64,000 nt of DNA from Microbacterium immunditiarum (GTDB lineage: Bacteria > Actinomycetota > Actinomycetes > Actinomycetales > Microbacteriaceae). Shown one piece after another: positions 45,370 through 54,994 of this stretch; position 1 is the stretch's first letter; the number at the start of each line of letters is the position of its first letter. The stretch covers positions 1,984,001 through 2,048,000 of the forward strand of contig NZ_JACCBV010000001.1 in the NCBI RefSeq assembly GCF_013409785.1, read 5' to 3'. The position numbers were made by a program, and so were the translations under genes. The notes under the pieces are model-generated. The model searched no databases. It saw only the letters and a program-made list of their open reading frames with translations, and was not told the origin of the DNA.

Positions 45370-45947
45370 CCGACGCGTCACAGGGCCACGAGCGTCCGCG
45401 GCCGCAGTACGGGGAGTACGCGACGCCCGAGGAACAGCGTGCGCACATCCGCGACCCCCAGGCCGCGTCGGTGTACTCGCCGGTTGCGGATGCCGCCGTC
45501 CCGCCGGCCGCCGTCCCGCCGGCCGCGCCGAGCGTCCCTCCCCGTGTCGACCCGCAGGGCCCGGTCCTGCGGCCGCACCCCGCCGACCGCATCGCGACGA
45601 TCGCCCTCCTCGTGTACGGCGCGATCAACGTCGTCTTCACGGCCGTCTCGTTCCTCGACCTGCCCACCGTCGCCGAGCGCGCGATGCAGATCATGGGCAT
45701 CCCGGGCGACTTCACGAACGTCGAGTCCGCCCGCTCGTGGGGCCTCATCGCGGCGATCCTGCTCGCCGTCGGCTACGTCGTGACGGCCCTGCTCGCGGTG
45801 CGCAGGCTCCGCAGCGGCCGCCTGGCCTGGTGGATCCCGCTCGTCGGCGCCCTCGTCACCTACGCGATCGTGTACGTGTGCATCGCGATCCCGCTCCTGG
45901 GCGATCCGGCGTTCTCGCAGTACATCACGAACCCTCCGGCGGGCTGA
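45366..45947 (+). CDS. DUF6264-like membrane protein
   Basis: A 193-residue protein with a cytoplasmic, proline/alanine-rich N-terminus containing [20 protein letters not shown] near 10, a motif typical of a Microbacteriaceae membrane family. Three transmembrane segments follow (about 78-98, 122-142 and 152-176), the last two bounded by [20 protein letters not shown]. The ATG overlaps the ispH stop (ATGA), so it is co-translated. Function unknown. The family name is from memory of similar proteins and is less certain than the topology. Confidence 0.75.
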   Translation: MTDASQGHERPRPQYGEYATPEEQRAHIRDPQAASVYSPVADAAVPPAAVPPAAPSVPPRVDPQGPVLRPHPADRIATIALLVYGAINVVFTAVSFLDLPTVAERAMQIMGIPGDFTNVESARSWGLIAAILLAVGYVVTALLAVRRLRSGRLAWWIPLVGALVTYAIVYVCIAIPLLGDPAFSQYITNPPAG

Positions 45948-45994
45948 ACCGAACCGGGCGCCGTCTCGTGAACTCAACGAGGAGGAGGTGACGG

Positions 45995-46501
45995 ATGCCG
46001 CCCGACGACGACGCCCGCCTCACGGCGCTCTTCGAAGCCCACGCGGGGCCTGTGTGGCGCTATGTCGTCCACCTTACGGGCGATCGCGCGGGCGCTGACG
46101 ACGTCGTGCAGGAGACGCTGCTTCGCGCGTGGCGCACACCCCGGATCCTCGCGCAGGACCCGTCGACGACCCGCGCCTGGATGATCACGGTCGCCCGTCA
46201 CCTCGTGATCGACGAGGCGCGCAGCGCGCACCGGCGGCACGAGCGCGCCGTCGCCGAGGTGCCCGACCGCGAGCTGCAGGACGACACGGACGCGCTCTTC
46301 GAGACGCTCCTCATCGAGGAGGCGCTCGCCGCATTGAGCGCGGAGCATCGCGCGGTGATCGTCAAGGCGTACTACGGCGGCATGAGCGTCGCTCAGACCG
46401 CCGCCGCGCTCGACATCCCCCAGGGAACAGTGAAGTCCAGGCTGCACTACGGCCTGCGCGCGCTGCGGCTCGCGCTCCAGGAGAGGGGGGTGACCCGATG
46501 A
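45995..46501 (+). CDS. ECF-family RNA polymerase sigma factor (SigL/SigK-like)
   Basis: A 168-residue sigma factor with region 2 (LTGDRAGADDVVQETLLRAW near 28, then WMITVARHLVIDEARS near 62) and region 4 helix-turn-helix (YGGMSVAQTAAALDIPQGTV near 128, then KSRLHYGLRALRLAL). GAGGAGG stands about 6 nt before the ATG. A CTCGT/ACGAG hairpin (45965-45981) lies just upstream of that site. The next gene overlaps by 4 nt and encodes a zinc-finger membrane anti-sigma, so the pair responds to an envelope or redox signal. A possible autoregulatory promoter (GAACC at 45946-45950 with CGTG at 45967) is noted. Confidence 0.93.
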   Translation: MPPDDDARLTALFEAHAGPVWRYVVHLTGDRAGADDVVQETLLRAWRTPRILAQDPSTTRAWMITVARHLVIDEARSAHRRHERAVAEVPDRELQDDTDALFETLLIEEALAALSAEHRAVIVKAYYGGMSVAQTAAALDIPQGTVKSRLHYGLRALRLALQERGVTR

Positions 46502-47223
46502 ACCCCGATCACACGACGTACGCCGAGTGGGACGCCGCGTACGTGCTGGGCGCCCTGTCCTCGTCGGAACGCCGCGCGTATGAGGCCCACCTCGACGAAT
46601 GCCCGGTCTGCCGCCGCGCGACGGCCGAGCTGACTCCCACCCTGGGGCTGCTCTCGCGCATCTCGACGGAGCGCGCCGAGCGCATCCACGAGGGCGAGGA
46701 GGCGAGAGACTCGGATGCCGCCGACGGCCCCGATCTCGACGACGACGCCGTCCGCGCGGGCATCGCGTCGCTCACGAAAGCGCGCCGCCGCCGCCGTCGC
46801 ACGTGGTGGGCGGTCGGCATCGCCGCGACCCTCGCACTCGTCGCGGGGATCGCCGTGCCCGTCGCGATCTCGTCGTTCGCGCCGCGACCGACCGCCGAGT
46901 TCGTGCTCGAGGACATCGCGGGCGTGCCGATCGAGGCATCCGTGCGCCTCACCGAGGTCGCGTGGGGCACGCGCATCGATCTCGAGTGCAGCTACCCCGA
47001 CTCCGTCGACTCGGATGCGCCTCCCGGCGGCTGGGTCTACGTCCTCGCGGTCGTCGGCGCGGACGGCACCGACGAGCCGGTGTCGACGTGGCGCGCGGGG
47101 CCGGGGTCGTCCGCGCGGCTCTCGGCGGGGACGGCGATGGAGCTCGACGCGATCAGCGCGATCGAGGTGCGCGCCGCGGACGGGACCGTGCTCATGCGAT
47201 ACGACGACGTCCCGGCGCGCTGA
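46498..47223 (+). CDS. Zinc-finger membrane anti-sigma factor (RslA/RskA-like)
   Basis: A 241-residue anti-sigma factor. The N-terminal ZAS domain starts YAEWDAAYVLGALSSSERR and carries the HxxxCxxC site in AHLDECPVCRRA near 31. One transmembrane helix spans about 102-122 (WWAVGIAATLALVAGIAVPV), and an extracytoplasmic beta domain has a single cysteine (DLECSYP). The intact HxxxCxxC suggests zinc-dependent, possibly redox-sensitive release of the sigma factor. The ATG overlaps the sigma stop (ATGA). A strong terminator follows. Confidence 0.9.
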   Translation: MNPDHTTYAEWDAAYVLGALSSSERRAYEAHLDECPVCRRATAELTPTLGLLSRISTERAERIHEGEEARDSDAADGPDLDDDAVRAGIASLTKARRRRRRTWWAVGIAATLALVAGIAVPVAISSFAPRPTAEFVLEDIAGVPIEASVRLTEVAWGTRIDLECSYPDSVDSDAPPGGWVYVLAVVGADGTDEPVSTWRAGPGSSARLSAGTAMELDAISAIEVRAADGTVLMRYDDVPAR

Positions 47224-47248
47224 CGACCCCAGCGGGTGCGCCGAGACG

Positions 47249-47293
47249 CGGATGCCGCGGGCCGACCGGTCGGGCGGGCGGCCGCGGCATCCG
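47249..47293. terminator. Strong bidirectional hairpin
   Basis: CGGATGCCGCGG (47249-47260) pairs perfectly with CCGCGGCATCCG (47282-47293), 12 bp. The loop holds the palindrome CCGACCGGTCGG. It lies between convergent anti-sigma and fbaA genes. The stem is built from two copies of the window's over-used GGATGCC motif. Confidence 0.7.
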
Positions 47294-47306
47294 TCGATTC
47301 GGTCGG

Positions 47307-48338
<1,032 letters not shown>

Positions 48339-48548
48339 GTGTTGCTCCTTGCTTGGCGTGCGCGCGGGGGTGCGGCGGCACGGTCGTTTCGGCCTGCACG
48401 GTCACTCTAGCGAAGCGCCTTCGGCGAAGCGGATGCCCCAGCGGCCGTGCGGGGCGAAAGCGCGGGCTCGTTCTGACGCCTGTGAAAGAATTGCGATTCC
48501 TTCATCCGGGGAAGACGGTAAGCACCTCGATTCGCGACAGCCGGTGAT

Positions 48549-48554
48549 TAGGCT
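48549..48554 (+). promoter_or_regulatory. -10 element, leaderless promoter of glpX
   Basis: TAGGCT, 7 nt before the ATG at 48562. Confidence 0.55.
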
Positions 48555-48561
48555 GGGCGAC

Positions 48562-49551
48562 ATGGTGAGCCTGACCGCCGACATGAGTCCCCTCCGCCCT
48601 GATCGCAACCTCGCACTCGAGCTCGTGCGCGCCACGGAGGCCGCCGCCATCCGCTCGGTGCCGTGGATCGGCCGCGGTGAGAAGGAGAAGGCCGACGGCG
48701 CGGCGGTCGACGCGATGCGCGCGTTCTTCACGACGGTCAACTTCGACGGCCGGATCGTGATCGGCGAGGGCGAGAAGGACGAGGCGCCCATGCTGTTCAA
48801 CGGCGAGAAGGTCGGCACCGGGCGCGGTCCGCAGTGCGATGTCGCCGTCGACCCGATCGACGGCACGTCGCTCACGGCGGCGGGGCGCAACAACGCGCTG
48901 TCGGTGATCGCGGTGTCGGACCACGACACGATGCTCGACGCGTCGAGCGTCTTCTACATGGACAAGCTCGTCACCGGGCCCGCCGGGGTGGGCGTCGTCG
49001 ACATCCGGCTGCCCATTGGCGAGAACATCCACCGGCTCGCGAAGGCGCTCGGCAAGCCTGTCGAGGAGATCGTCGTCTCGGTGCTGAACCGGCCGCGTCA
49101 CGATCAGCTCATCCACGAGATCCGAGCGGCGGGCGCGGGCACGCGCCTCATGACCGACGGCGACGTCGCGGGCGGCATCAACGCCGCGCGCCACGACGCG
49201 CGCACGGACATGTGCGTCGGCATCGGCGGGAGCCCCGAGGGCATCGTCACGGCGTGCGCGATCAAGGCCCTCGGCGGGCACATCCAGGGCCGGCTGTGGC
49301 CGCGCGACGACGACGAGCGGCAGCGCGGCATCGACGCGGGGCTCAAGATGGACGGCTACGTGTACGAGGCCGACGAGCTCGTGCGGGGCTCGAACACCAT
49401 CTTCGTCGCGACGGGAGTGACCGACGGACAGCTCGTCGCAGGCGTGCGCCGCGAGGGCGATTACGTCTACACCGAGAGCGTCGTGCTGCGCGGCGCGTCC
49501 GGCACGCTGCGGCGCATCTCGTCGGAGCACCTCACGTCGAAGTGGCTGTGA
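48562..49551 (+). CDS. glpX: Class II fructose-1,6-bisphosphatase
   Basis: Hydrolyses fructose 1,6-bisphosphate to fructose 6-phosphate, the committed gluconeogenic step. Its 329 residues contain ATEAAAIRSVPWIGRGEKEK near 23, the metal-site segment IVIGEGEKDEAPML near 64, VAVDPIDGTSLTAAGRNNAL near 92 and GIGGSPEGIVTACAIKALGG near 220. The ATG at 48562 is 7 nt after TAGGCT (leaderless); a GTG 3 nt later is the alternative. Upstream in-frame sequence to 48193 is antisense to fbaA and rejected. Confidence 0.95.
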   Translation: MVSLTADMSPLRPDRNLALELVRATEAAAIRSVPWIGRGEKEKADGAAVDAMRAFFTTVNFDGRIVIGEGEKDEAPMLFNGEKVGTGRGPQCDVAVDPIDGTSLTAAGRNNALSVIAVSDHDTMLDASSVFYMDKLVTGPAGVGVVDIRLPIGENIHRLAKALGKPVEEIVVSVLNRPRHDQLIHEIRAAGAGTRLMTDGDVAGGINAARHDARTDMCVGIGGSPEGIVTACAIKALGGHIQGRLWPRDDDERQRGIDAGLKMDGYVYEADELVRGSNTIFVATGVTDGQLVAGVRREGDYVYTESVVLRGASGTLRRISSEHLTSKWL

Positions 49552-49552
49552 T

Positions 49553-49574
49553 CGGTTCGTGACCGGTTCGTGAC
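49553..49574 (+). repeat. Perfect tandem 11-bp repeat
   Basis: CGGTTCGTGAC twice without a gap, just after glpX and upstream of a small membrane protein gene. It shares TCGTGAC with the phoH leader repeats. Confidence 0.6.
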
Positions 49575-49669
49575 GACGGCGTGCGCCCGATGTCCAGACT
49601 CGTCTGGCAGAATCGAACGAGTCGTCGGCGTCGACGCAGTCCGTTTCCGCAGGCTGGAGGAGTTTGACG

Positions 49670-49879
49670 ATGACCGTACCGGTGAGCGAGCCGAAGCCGC
49701 AGACCGGCGCACACGCCGTCGTGGCGAACGCCATCGATCCTGCGCGTCGCCCCGACGTGCTTCTGCGCGTCAGGCGCGAAGAGGGTCACGAGCTCTCGGC
49801 GTGGTGGATGGTCGGCGCGTTCGTGGTCGTCTCAGGCGCCGTGATCGCGCTCATGAGCCTCATCCCCGGCGGCGTCTGA
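49670..49879 (+). CDS. Small single-span membrane protein
   Basis: A 69-residue protein with a polar N-terminal half (PDVLLRVRREEGHELSAWW) and one C-terminal transmembrane helix (about 48-66, MVGAFVVVSGAVIALMSLIP). GGAGGAG (49656-49662) is well placed before the ATG at 49670, which supports a real gene. CAGAAT near 49606 could be a -10. The perfect 11-bp tandem repeat (49553-49574) lies about 30 bp further upstream. It converges on rmuC. Function unknown. Confidence 0.75.
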   Translation: MTVPVSEPKPQTGAHAVVANAIDPARRPDVLLRVRREEGHELSAWWMVGAFVVVSGAVIALMSLIPGGV

Positions 49880-49907
49880 CCCGCTCGCTCTGCGGGCTCA
49901 CGCGCCC

Positions 49908-51251
49908 TCACGGGCCGATGCGGTGGCGCACCTCTCCGACGTCGGCCCCGATCGTGGGCGGGTCGAGCGCGGATGACTCGTCGAGCACCGGCGGCTCCTC
50001 GAGCACGGAGGCCTCGTCGTCCAACGCGAGACCCTCGAGCAGCTCGGGCGCGGTCAGGCGCCGCGGCGACTTGTCGATCGTCGCGGGTGCCGCGAGGGCG
50101 TCGAGCTTCGTCTCGTCGATGCCGGGGAACCGGCGTGCGCTCACGAAGACCCTCGACTCGAGCGAGCCGGCGAGCTTGTTGTAGCTGTCGATCGTGCGCT
50201 CGATCGCGCGGCGCAGGTCGTCGGCGTGGCCCGCGAGGCCGCCGAGCCGCTGGTACAGCTCGTTGCCGAGGTCGAACAGGCGGCGAGCCTCCTGCGAGAC
50301 GTCCTGCTGCGTCCACGCGTAGGCGACGGTCTTCAGCACAGCCCACAGGTTGACCGGCGACGCGAGGGCGACGCGCCTGCCGAACGCGTAGTCGAGCAGC
50401 GCGGGGTCCTCTTCGAGCGCGGCCGCGAGCAGCGACTCGCTCGGCACGAAGCACACGACGAACTCGGGGCTCGACGACAGCCCCTGCCAGTAGCTCTTCT
50501 TCGCGAGCGCGTCCACGTGGGCGCGGACGGCCTTGACGTGGCGCTCGAGCAGCGCGCGGCGACGCGCCGCCTCGGCGCCGACGGCCGTGAACGGGATCGC
50601 ACTCGCCTCGAGATACGCGTCGAGCGGGACCTTCGCGTCGACGGCGATCGCCTTGTCGCCCGGGAGGCGGATGACCATGTCGGGGCGGCCGGCCCCGGCA
50701 TCCGTCTTCACCGTCGCCTGCAGGTCGAAATCCACGTACCTTGTGAGCCCCGCCGCCTCGACAACACGGCGGAGCTGCGTCTCGCCCCACACGCCGCGCG
50801 TCGCGCCCGACCGCAGTGCGCTCGCGAGCGACTCGGTGGTCGCGCGCAACGCCTCGTCGGACTCGTGCGCGCGCCGCAGCTGCTCGGCGAGCGTGCCGAA
50901 CTGGGCGTGGCGCTCGCGCTCGAGCTCGTCGACCTTGAGCTGCATCGTCTGCAGCGTCTCGTGCACGGGAGCGAGCGCCCGCAGCACCGCCTGCTCGCGA
51001 CGCTCGCGCTCTTCGCGCGCGGCCTGATCGGACCGCGTCTGCGCTGCGAGCTCGCGGTAGAGGAGGTGCTGGTGATCGAGCTGCGCCTGGACGCCCGCCC
51101 GCGCCGCCTCGGCGGCGGCGAGCCGTGCGCGCAGGTCGGTGTGCTCGCGGGCGGAGCGCGCTGCGGCGCGCGCGAGCCCGGCCGTCCACCCGGCGAGGGC
51201 GCCGGCGGCGAGACACGCGATCACGATCGCGACGATGATGAGTGCGTCCAT
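49908..51251 (-). CDS. rmuC: RmuC-family DNA recombination protein
   Basis: A 447-residue protein with an N-terminal transmembrane helix (about 3-22), a long coiled coil (about 30-110, rich in R/E/A) and a C-terminal PD-(D/E)XK-like nuclease domain. That domain shows WGETQLRRVVEAAGLTRYVD near 136, DMVIRLPGDKAIAVDAKVPL near 172 and SPVNLWAVLKTVAYAW near 283. RmuC limits inversions at inverted repeats in E. coli. The ATG at 51251 gives the canonical N-terminus; a frame to 51398 is not conserved. CATCCT on the minus strand lies 6 nt before the ATG. Confidence 0.92.
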   Translation of the reverse strand: MDALIIVAIVIACLAAGALAGWTAGLARAAARSAREHTDLRARLAAAEAARAGVQAQLDHQHLLYRELAAQTRSDQAAREERERREQAVLRALAPVHETLQTMQLKVDELERERHAQFGTLAEQLRRAHESDEALRATTESLASALRSGATRGVWGETQLRRVVEAAGLTRYVDFDLQATVKTDAGAGRPDMVIRLPGDKAIAVDAKVPLDAYLEASAIPFTAVGAEAARRRALLERHVKAVRAHVDALAKKSYWQGLSSSPEFVVCFVPSESLLAAALEEDPALLDYAFGRRVALASPVNLWAVLKTVAYAWTQQDVSQEARRLFDLGNELYQRLGGLAGHADDLRRAIERTIDSYNKLAGSLESRVFVSARRFPGIDETKLDALAAPATIDKSPRRLTAPELLEGLALDDEASVLEEPPVLDESSALDPPTIGADVGEVRHRIGP

Positions 51252-51312
51252 GGGATCAGGATGACGCGAGCATCCGACATCGCACTCGCGCGGCGCCGCG
51301 CGCCGCGTGACG

Positions 51313-51972
51313 TCAGGCGAACTCGAAGAGTGTCTGCTGCTCCCACCGAAGCGGCGCCCCGGACGCAGGCGCATCGGCCGCCGGCGGCTTCTCGACACGC
51401 TCGGGTACCGCGATCCGCGCCACGCCCACGCGGGCGAGCTGGGCCAGCGATCGGATGTCGCGGGCGCTCAGCCGCCGGGCCGCGTCGATCATGATGTGCG
51501 CGCACGCGAGCGCGTCGGCGGTGGCGTCGTGGTGCGCGAACTCGGCGAAGCCCGCCTCTGCGGCCACGGAGGGAAGCCGATACGACTCCAGGCGGTAGAC
51601 GCGCCGAGCGAGCTGGAGGCTGCACACGTACTCGTACGGCGGGCAGTCATCGCCCGTGACCTCGCACGCGCGCCGGATCACGGTCATGTCGAAGCCGGCG
51701 TTGTGCGCGACGAGCACATCCGACCCGCAGAACTCCGTGAGATCGGCGAGCTGCTCGGTCCAGGTCTTCGCGCCGACGACGTCTTCGGCCGTGAGCCCGT
51801 GGATGCGGGTGTTCAGCTCGAAGAACTGGTCGTGCGGAAAGGGCGGCTGGATCAGCCAGCCCTTCGTGTCGACGACCTCGCCGTCGCGCACCCGCGCGAG
51901 GCCCACCGCGCACGCCGACGCACTGCTGGAGTTCGCCGTCTCGAAGTCGATCGCGGTGAAATCCAGTGGCAC
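51313..51972 (-). CDS. DEDDh 3'-5' exonuclease (DnaQ/PolC-like)
   Basis: A 219-residue exonuclease domain protein. Exo I is FTAIDFETANSSSASACAVG near 5, Exo II is DVLVAHNAGFDMTVIRR near 84, and Exo III with the catalytic histidine is FAEFAHHDATADALACAHI near 140, so the DEDDh site is complete. The C-terminal segment has no BRCT or polymerase domain and ends in ALRWEQQTLFEFA. The likely role is trimming of DNA or RNA 3' ends. The GTG at 51972 matches the family start VPLDFTAIDFET; GAGGGG lies directly before it at unusually short spacing. Confidence 0.9.
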   Translation of the reverse strand: MPLDFTAIDFETANSSSASACAVGLARVRDGEVVDTKGWLIQPPFPHDQFFELNTRIHGLTAEDVVGAKTWTEQLADLTEFCGSDVLVAHNAGFDMTVIRRACEVTGDDCPPYEYVCSLQLARRVYRLESYRLPSVAAEAGFAEFAHHDATADALACAHIMIDAARRLSARDIRSLAQLARVGVARIAVPERVEKPPAADAPASGAPLRWEQQTLFEFA

Positions 51973-52147
51973 CCCCTCAGCATCACTCGCACCTCCGACG
52001 TCGCCGGGCAGGCACGCCGGACGACGTCGGACGTGCGCAACTCCGGAACGATCGGATGACCCAGGGGCCGGAGCCGCGCGGCTGCGAGGTGTGCGGCGCC
52101 GGTCCTGCGCAGATCTCCGGAGATCCGCACGTGTCGGGCCGGGGTCG

Positions 52148-52153
52148 TAGGGT
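52148..52153 (+). promoter_or_regulatory. -10 element, leaderless promoter of methyltransferase operon
   Basis: TAGGGT, 6 nt before the ATG at 52160. Confidence 0.55.
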
Positions 52154-52159
52154 CGAGGC

Positions 52160-52909
52160 ATGGCCACCCGCGAAGAGATGTCGAGATCGTTCGGGTCCGC
52201 GGCATCCGTCTACGAATCCGGTCGCCCGGAGTATCCCGCCGATGCGGTCGAGTGGCTGCTGGAGCCCGCCCGCCGAGAGGGGCACAGCCTGCGCGTCGCC
52301 GATGTCGGAGCGGGAACGGGCAAGCTGACGCGTGCTGTCGTCGAGGCGGGAGCCGAGGTCGTCGCGATCGATCCGGATGCCGCGATGCTCGGCGTCCTGC
52401 GCGAGAACGTGCGGCGCGTGCCCACGTTCGTCGGCACGGCCGAGAACCTGCCGCTGCCCGATGCATCCGTCGACGCGGTCGTGCTGGGCCAAGCGTGGCA
52501 TTGGGTGGATCCTGTGCCCGCGTCCGCCGAGGTCGCGCGCGTCCTGCGCCCGCGCGGTGTGCTCGGGCTCATCTGGAACGTACGCGACGACGGCGAGCCG
52601 TGGGTGAGGCGCCTCACCGGCATCATGCACGGCAGTCGCGCGGAGGAGATGCTCGCCGACGGCGATCCGACGCTCGCCGCGCCGTTCGCGGAGCTCGAGG
52701 CGAAGACGTGGCACTGGTCGCGGCGGATGACGCGCGACGCGCTCCTCGACATGGCCCGCTCGCGCAGCTACATCATCACGGCTCCGCCCGCGGAGCGCGA
52801 GCGCATCGAGGTCGGTCTCGCGGAACTCTTCGACGAGCTCGGTGCCGTCGGCGACGCGACCATCGAGCTGCCGTATGTCACACGCGCGTATCGGGTGGTC
52901 CGGCCATGA
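52160..52909 (+). CDS. Class I SAM methyltransferase, copy 1
   Basis: A 249-residue Methyltransf_11-type enzyme. It starts [18 protein letters not shown], has motif [21 protein letters not shown] near 48, then the post-II segment [20 protein letters not shown] near 113. It ends in a C-terminal half with [20 protein letters not shown] near 195. Substrate unknown. It is first in a four-gene unit: the reductase-like gene overlaps by 4 nt, followed by a paralogous methyltransferase and a HAD phosphatase. The paralogue shares the QAWHWVD and [11 protein letters not shown] blocks, so an old duplication is likely. Confidence 0.85.
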   Translation: MATREEMSRSFGSAASVYESGRPEYPADAVEWLLEPARREGHSLRVADVGAGTGKLTRAVVEAGAEVVAIDPDAAMLGVLRENVRRVPTFVGTAENLPLPDASVDAVVLGQAWHWVDPVPASAEVARVLRPRGVLGLIWNVRDDGEPWVRRLTGIMHGSRAEEMLADGDPTLAAPFAELEAKTWHWSRRMTRDALLDMARSRSYIITAPPAERERIEVGLAELFDELGAVGDATIELPYVTRAYRVVRP

Positions 52910-53538
52910 GCACGCGCACGCTCACGGTCTGCAACTTCGTCACGGTCGACGGCCGCTACGAGGACGACACGCACGACATCGTCTCGTTCTTCGAGCACCA
53001 GCACCCCGACTACCGCGGCGCCGACTCGTTCGACCACTACACGACGAGCCTCCTGCGCGAGTCCGACACGCTTCTGCTGTCGGGCCGGCGTTCGTTCCTC
53101 GGCAACATGACGTACTGGAGCGGGGTCCGCGAAGCGGCGGATGCCACGGCCATCCGCCGCGAGTTCGCCGACCTCATCCTCGCGGTCGAGAAGGTCGTGG
53201 TCTCCGACACGGTCACCGACGCCGACATCGCGCCGTACGAGAACACCCGCATCGTGCGCATCGAGGACGCCCGCCGAGAGGTGGCCGCGATGAAGCAGAC
53301 CGAGGGCCGAGGGATCCTGATCCTCCTCGGCAGGCTCCTGTGGAACGACCTCATGGAGGCCGGTCTCGTCGACGAGCTGCACCTCGTGACGTTCCCGCTC
53401 ATCGCGGGCCGCGGTGTGCCGCTGTTCGACACGCGCCCACCGGTGGCGCTCAAGCTGCTCGAGACGCGCGCCTGGGAGGAGTCGGGGAACGTCCTCATGC
53501 GCTGGCGCGTCGACTCCGCGGAGACGCGGGATGAGTGA
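52906..53538 (+). CDS. Dihydrofolate reductase/RibD C-terminal-family protein
   Basis: A 210-residue protein of the RibD_C/DHFR superfamily, NADPH-dependent reductase fold. [20 protein letters not shown] marks the start, [16 protein letters not shown] near 55 gives a cofactor loop, and [20 protein letters not shown] near 141 with [19 protein letters not shown] is the family's C-terminal signature. The usual GG(G/A) of the cofactor loop reads LGR, a variation that leaves NADPH binding open. Its ATG overlaps the previous stop (ATGA) and its 3' end overlaps the next gene by 8 nt. Substrate unknown. Confidence 0.85.
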   Translation: MSTRTLTVCNFVTVDGRYEDDTHDIVSFFEHQHPDYRGADSFDHYTTSLLRESDTLLLSGRRSFLGNMTYWSGVREAADATAIRREFADLILAVEKVVVSDTVTDADIAPYENTRIVRIEDARREVAAMKQTEGRGILILLGRLLWNDLMEAGLVDELHLVTFPLIAGRGVPLFDTRPPVALKLLETRAWEESGNVLMRWRVDSAETRDE

Positions 53539-54289
53539 TCCCGCGGCGTCGTTCGACTCGGTCGCGGCCGGGTACGACGCCGCGCGTCCGTCGTACCCGC
53601 GCGAGTCCGTCGATTGGCTCGTCGGCGATGACGCCGAGGTCGTCGTCGACGCGGGCGCCGGCACGGGCAAGTTCACCCGCCTGCTGGAACGCCCAGGTCG
53701 CCGCGTGATCGCGGTGGAGCCGTCGGCGAGCATGCTCGCGGAACTGCGCCGTGCCCTTCCGCGCGTCGAGGCGATGGCAGGGTCGGGGGAGCGGATGCCT
53801 CTGCCCGACGCATCCGTCGATGTCGTCACGTTCGCGCAGGCGTGGCATTGGGTCGATGCGGATGCCGCGTCCGCCGAAGTCGCCCGCGTGCTGCGGCCGG
53901 GCGGGCGACTCGGGCTCGTCTGGAACCTCCGCGACGAGCGCGTGCCGTGGGCGCACGACCTGGGCACCGCGATGCGAGCAGACGGCGACCACTTCCGCGG
54001 AGACGTGGAGGACCCGGCTATGGGCGACGCGTTCGCGGGTCCCGCGCGTCACTTCGTGGAGTGGGTGCGACGGTCGACGACGGACGAGATCCTCGCCGAC
54101 GTCCGGTCGCGCAGCTACTTCCCGCTGCTGCCGTCCGACGAGCAGGAGCAGGTGCTGCGCGCGGTCGTGGAGGTGCTCGGGCGGCCCGGAGTGTCGGATC
54201 GCGACGGCATAGTGGAGGTGCCGTATGTCACGGCGTCGTACCGGTACATGTCTGGCCGACGGACCGAACTCACAGAGGAGACCGCATGA
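53531..54289 (+). CDS. Class I SAM methyltransferase, copy 2
   Basis: A 252-residue paralogue of the enzyme at 52160. It starts [20 protein letters not shown], has motif [21 protein letters not shown] near 37, the block [20 protein letters not shown] near 98, [20 protein letters not shown] after it, and [18 protein letters not shown] near 192. Homologues are common in Actinobacteria but uncharacterised. The ATG lies 8 nt inside the reductase-like gene; its own stop overlaps the HAD gene start (ATGA). Confidence 0.86.
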   Translation: MSDPAASFDSVAAGYDAARPSYPRESVDWLVGDDAEVVVDAGAGTGKFTRLLERPGRRVIAVEPSASMLAELRRALPRVEAMAGSGERMPLPDASVDVVTFAQAWHWVDADAASAEVARVLRPGGRLGLVWNLRDERVPWAHDLGTAMRADGDHFRGDVEDPAMGDAFAGPARHFVEWVRRSTTDEILADVRSRSYFPLLPSDEQEQVLRAVVEVLGRPGVSDRDGIVEVPYVTASYRYMSGRRTELTEETA

Positions 54290-54987
54290 TCCGCGGAGTC
54301 TGCTTCGACCTCGACGGCACGCTGCTGCGTGACGACCACATGGACGACGTGCTCGTGCGCGTGGCGGCCGGCGTGTCGGAGCGGCACGGCCTGACGTCTG
54401 CCGACGTCGACGCAGTGCACCGGCGCGCGTGGTCGGAGCAGTGGGACGAGATCGGCGAGCAGTGGATGCTCGGCCGAGTCCCGACCGATGTCGTCATGGC
54501 GGGAGTGTGGCGTCGGGCGCTGTCGCAGTTCGACGTCGACGATCTCGAGGCTGCCGCGAGAGAGGCGTACGAGCTGCAGTGGCGCATCGAGACGACGTCG
54601 TGGTCGCTGTACCCTGAGGCGCTCGACGTGCTCGCGGAGTGCCGCAGGCGCGGCATCCGCACCTCGATCATCACGAACGGCCCGAGCGACCTGCAGCGCG
54701 CGAAGCTCGACGCGGTCGACCTGACCGGACGGTTCGACGCGATCCTCGTCTCGGGCGAGGTCGGCGCGCAGAAGCCGGACCCGGCGATCTTCGACGCCGC
54801 CGTCGAGGGGATGGGCGTCGAGGCGAGCGAAGCGCTCCACATCGGCGACAACCAGCACGCGGATGTCGGCGGCGCGCGGGCCTCGGGCCTGACGGCGGTG
54901 TGGATCGACCGCCGTGGCGCCGAGCAGGACTGCGATCCCCATCACATCGTGACGGATCTGCGGGGGCTCGTCGAACTCCTCGGCTGA
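54286..54987 (+). CDS. HAD-superfamily hydrolase
   Basis: A 233-residue phosphatase-type HAD protein. Motif I DLDGTLLRDD is at residues 8-17, motif II is SIITNGPSDLQRAKLD near 124, the motif III lysine is in GAQKPDPAIFDAA near 162 and motif IV is LHIGDNQHADVGGARASGL near 184. A helical cap lies between residues about 20 and 95 (type I cap). Asp10 as general acid and Asp8 as nucleophile are intact. The substrate is unknown. Last gene of the four-gene unit; the VOC gene converges 8 nt later. Confidence 0.9.
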   Translation: MIRGVCFDLDGTLLRDDHMDDVLVRVAAGVSERHGLTSADVDAVHRRAWSEQWDEIGEQWMLGRVPTDVVMAGVWRRALSQFDVDDLEAAAREAYELQWRIETTSWSLYPEALDVLAECRRRGIRTSIITNGPSDLQRAKLDAVDLTGRFDAILVSGEVGAQKPDPAIFDAAVEGMGVEASEALHIGDNQHADVGGARASGLTAVWIDRRGAEQDCDPHHIVTDLRGLVELLG

Positions 54988-54994
54988 GCCAGGC

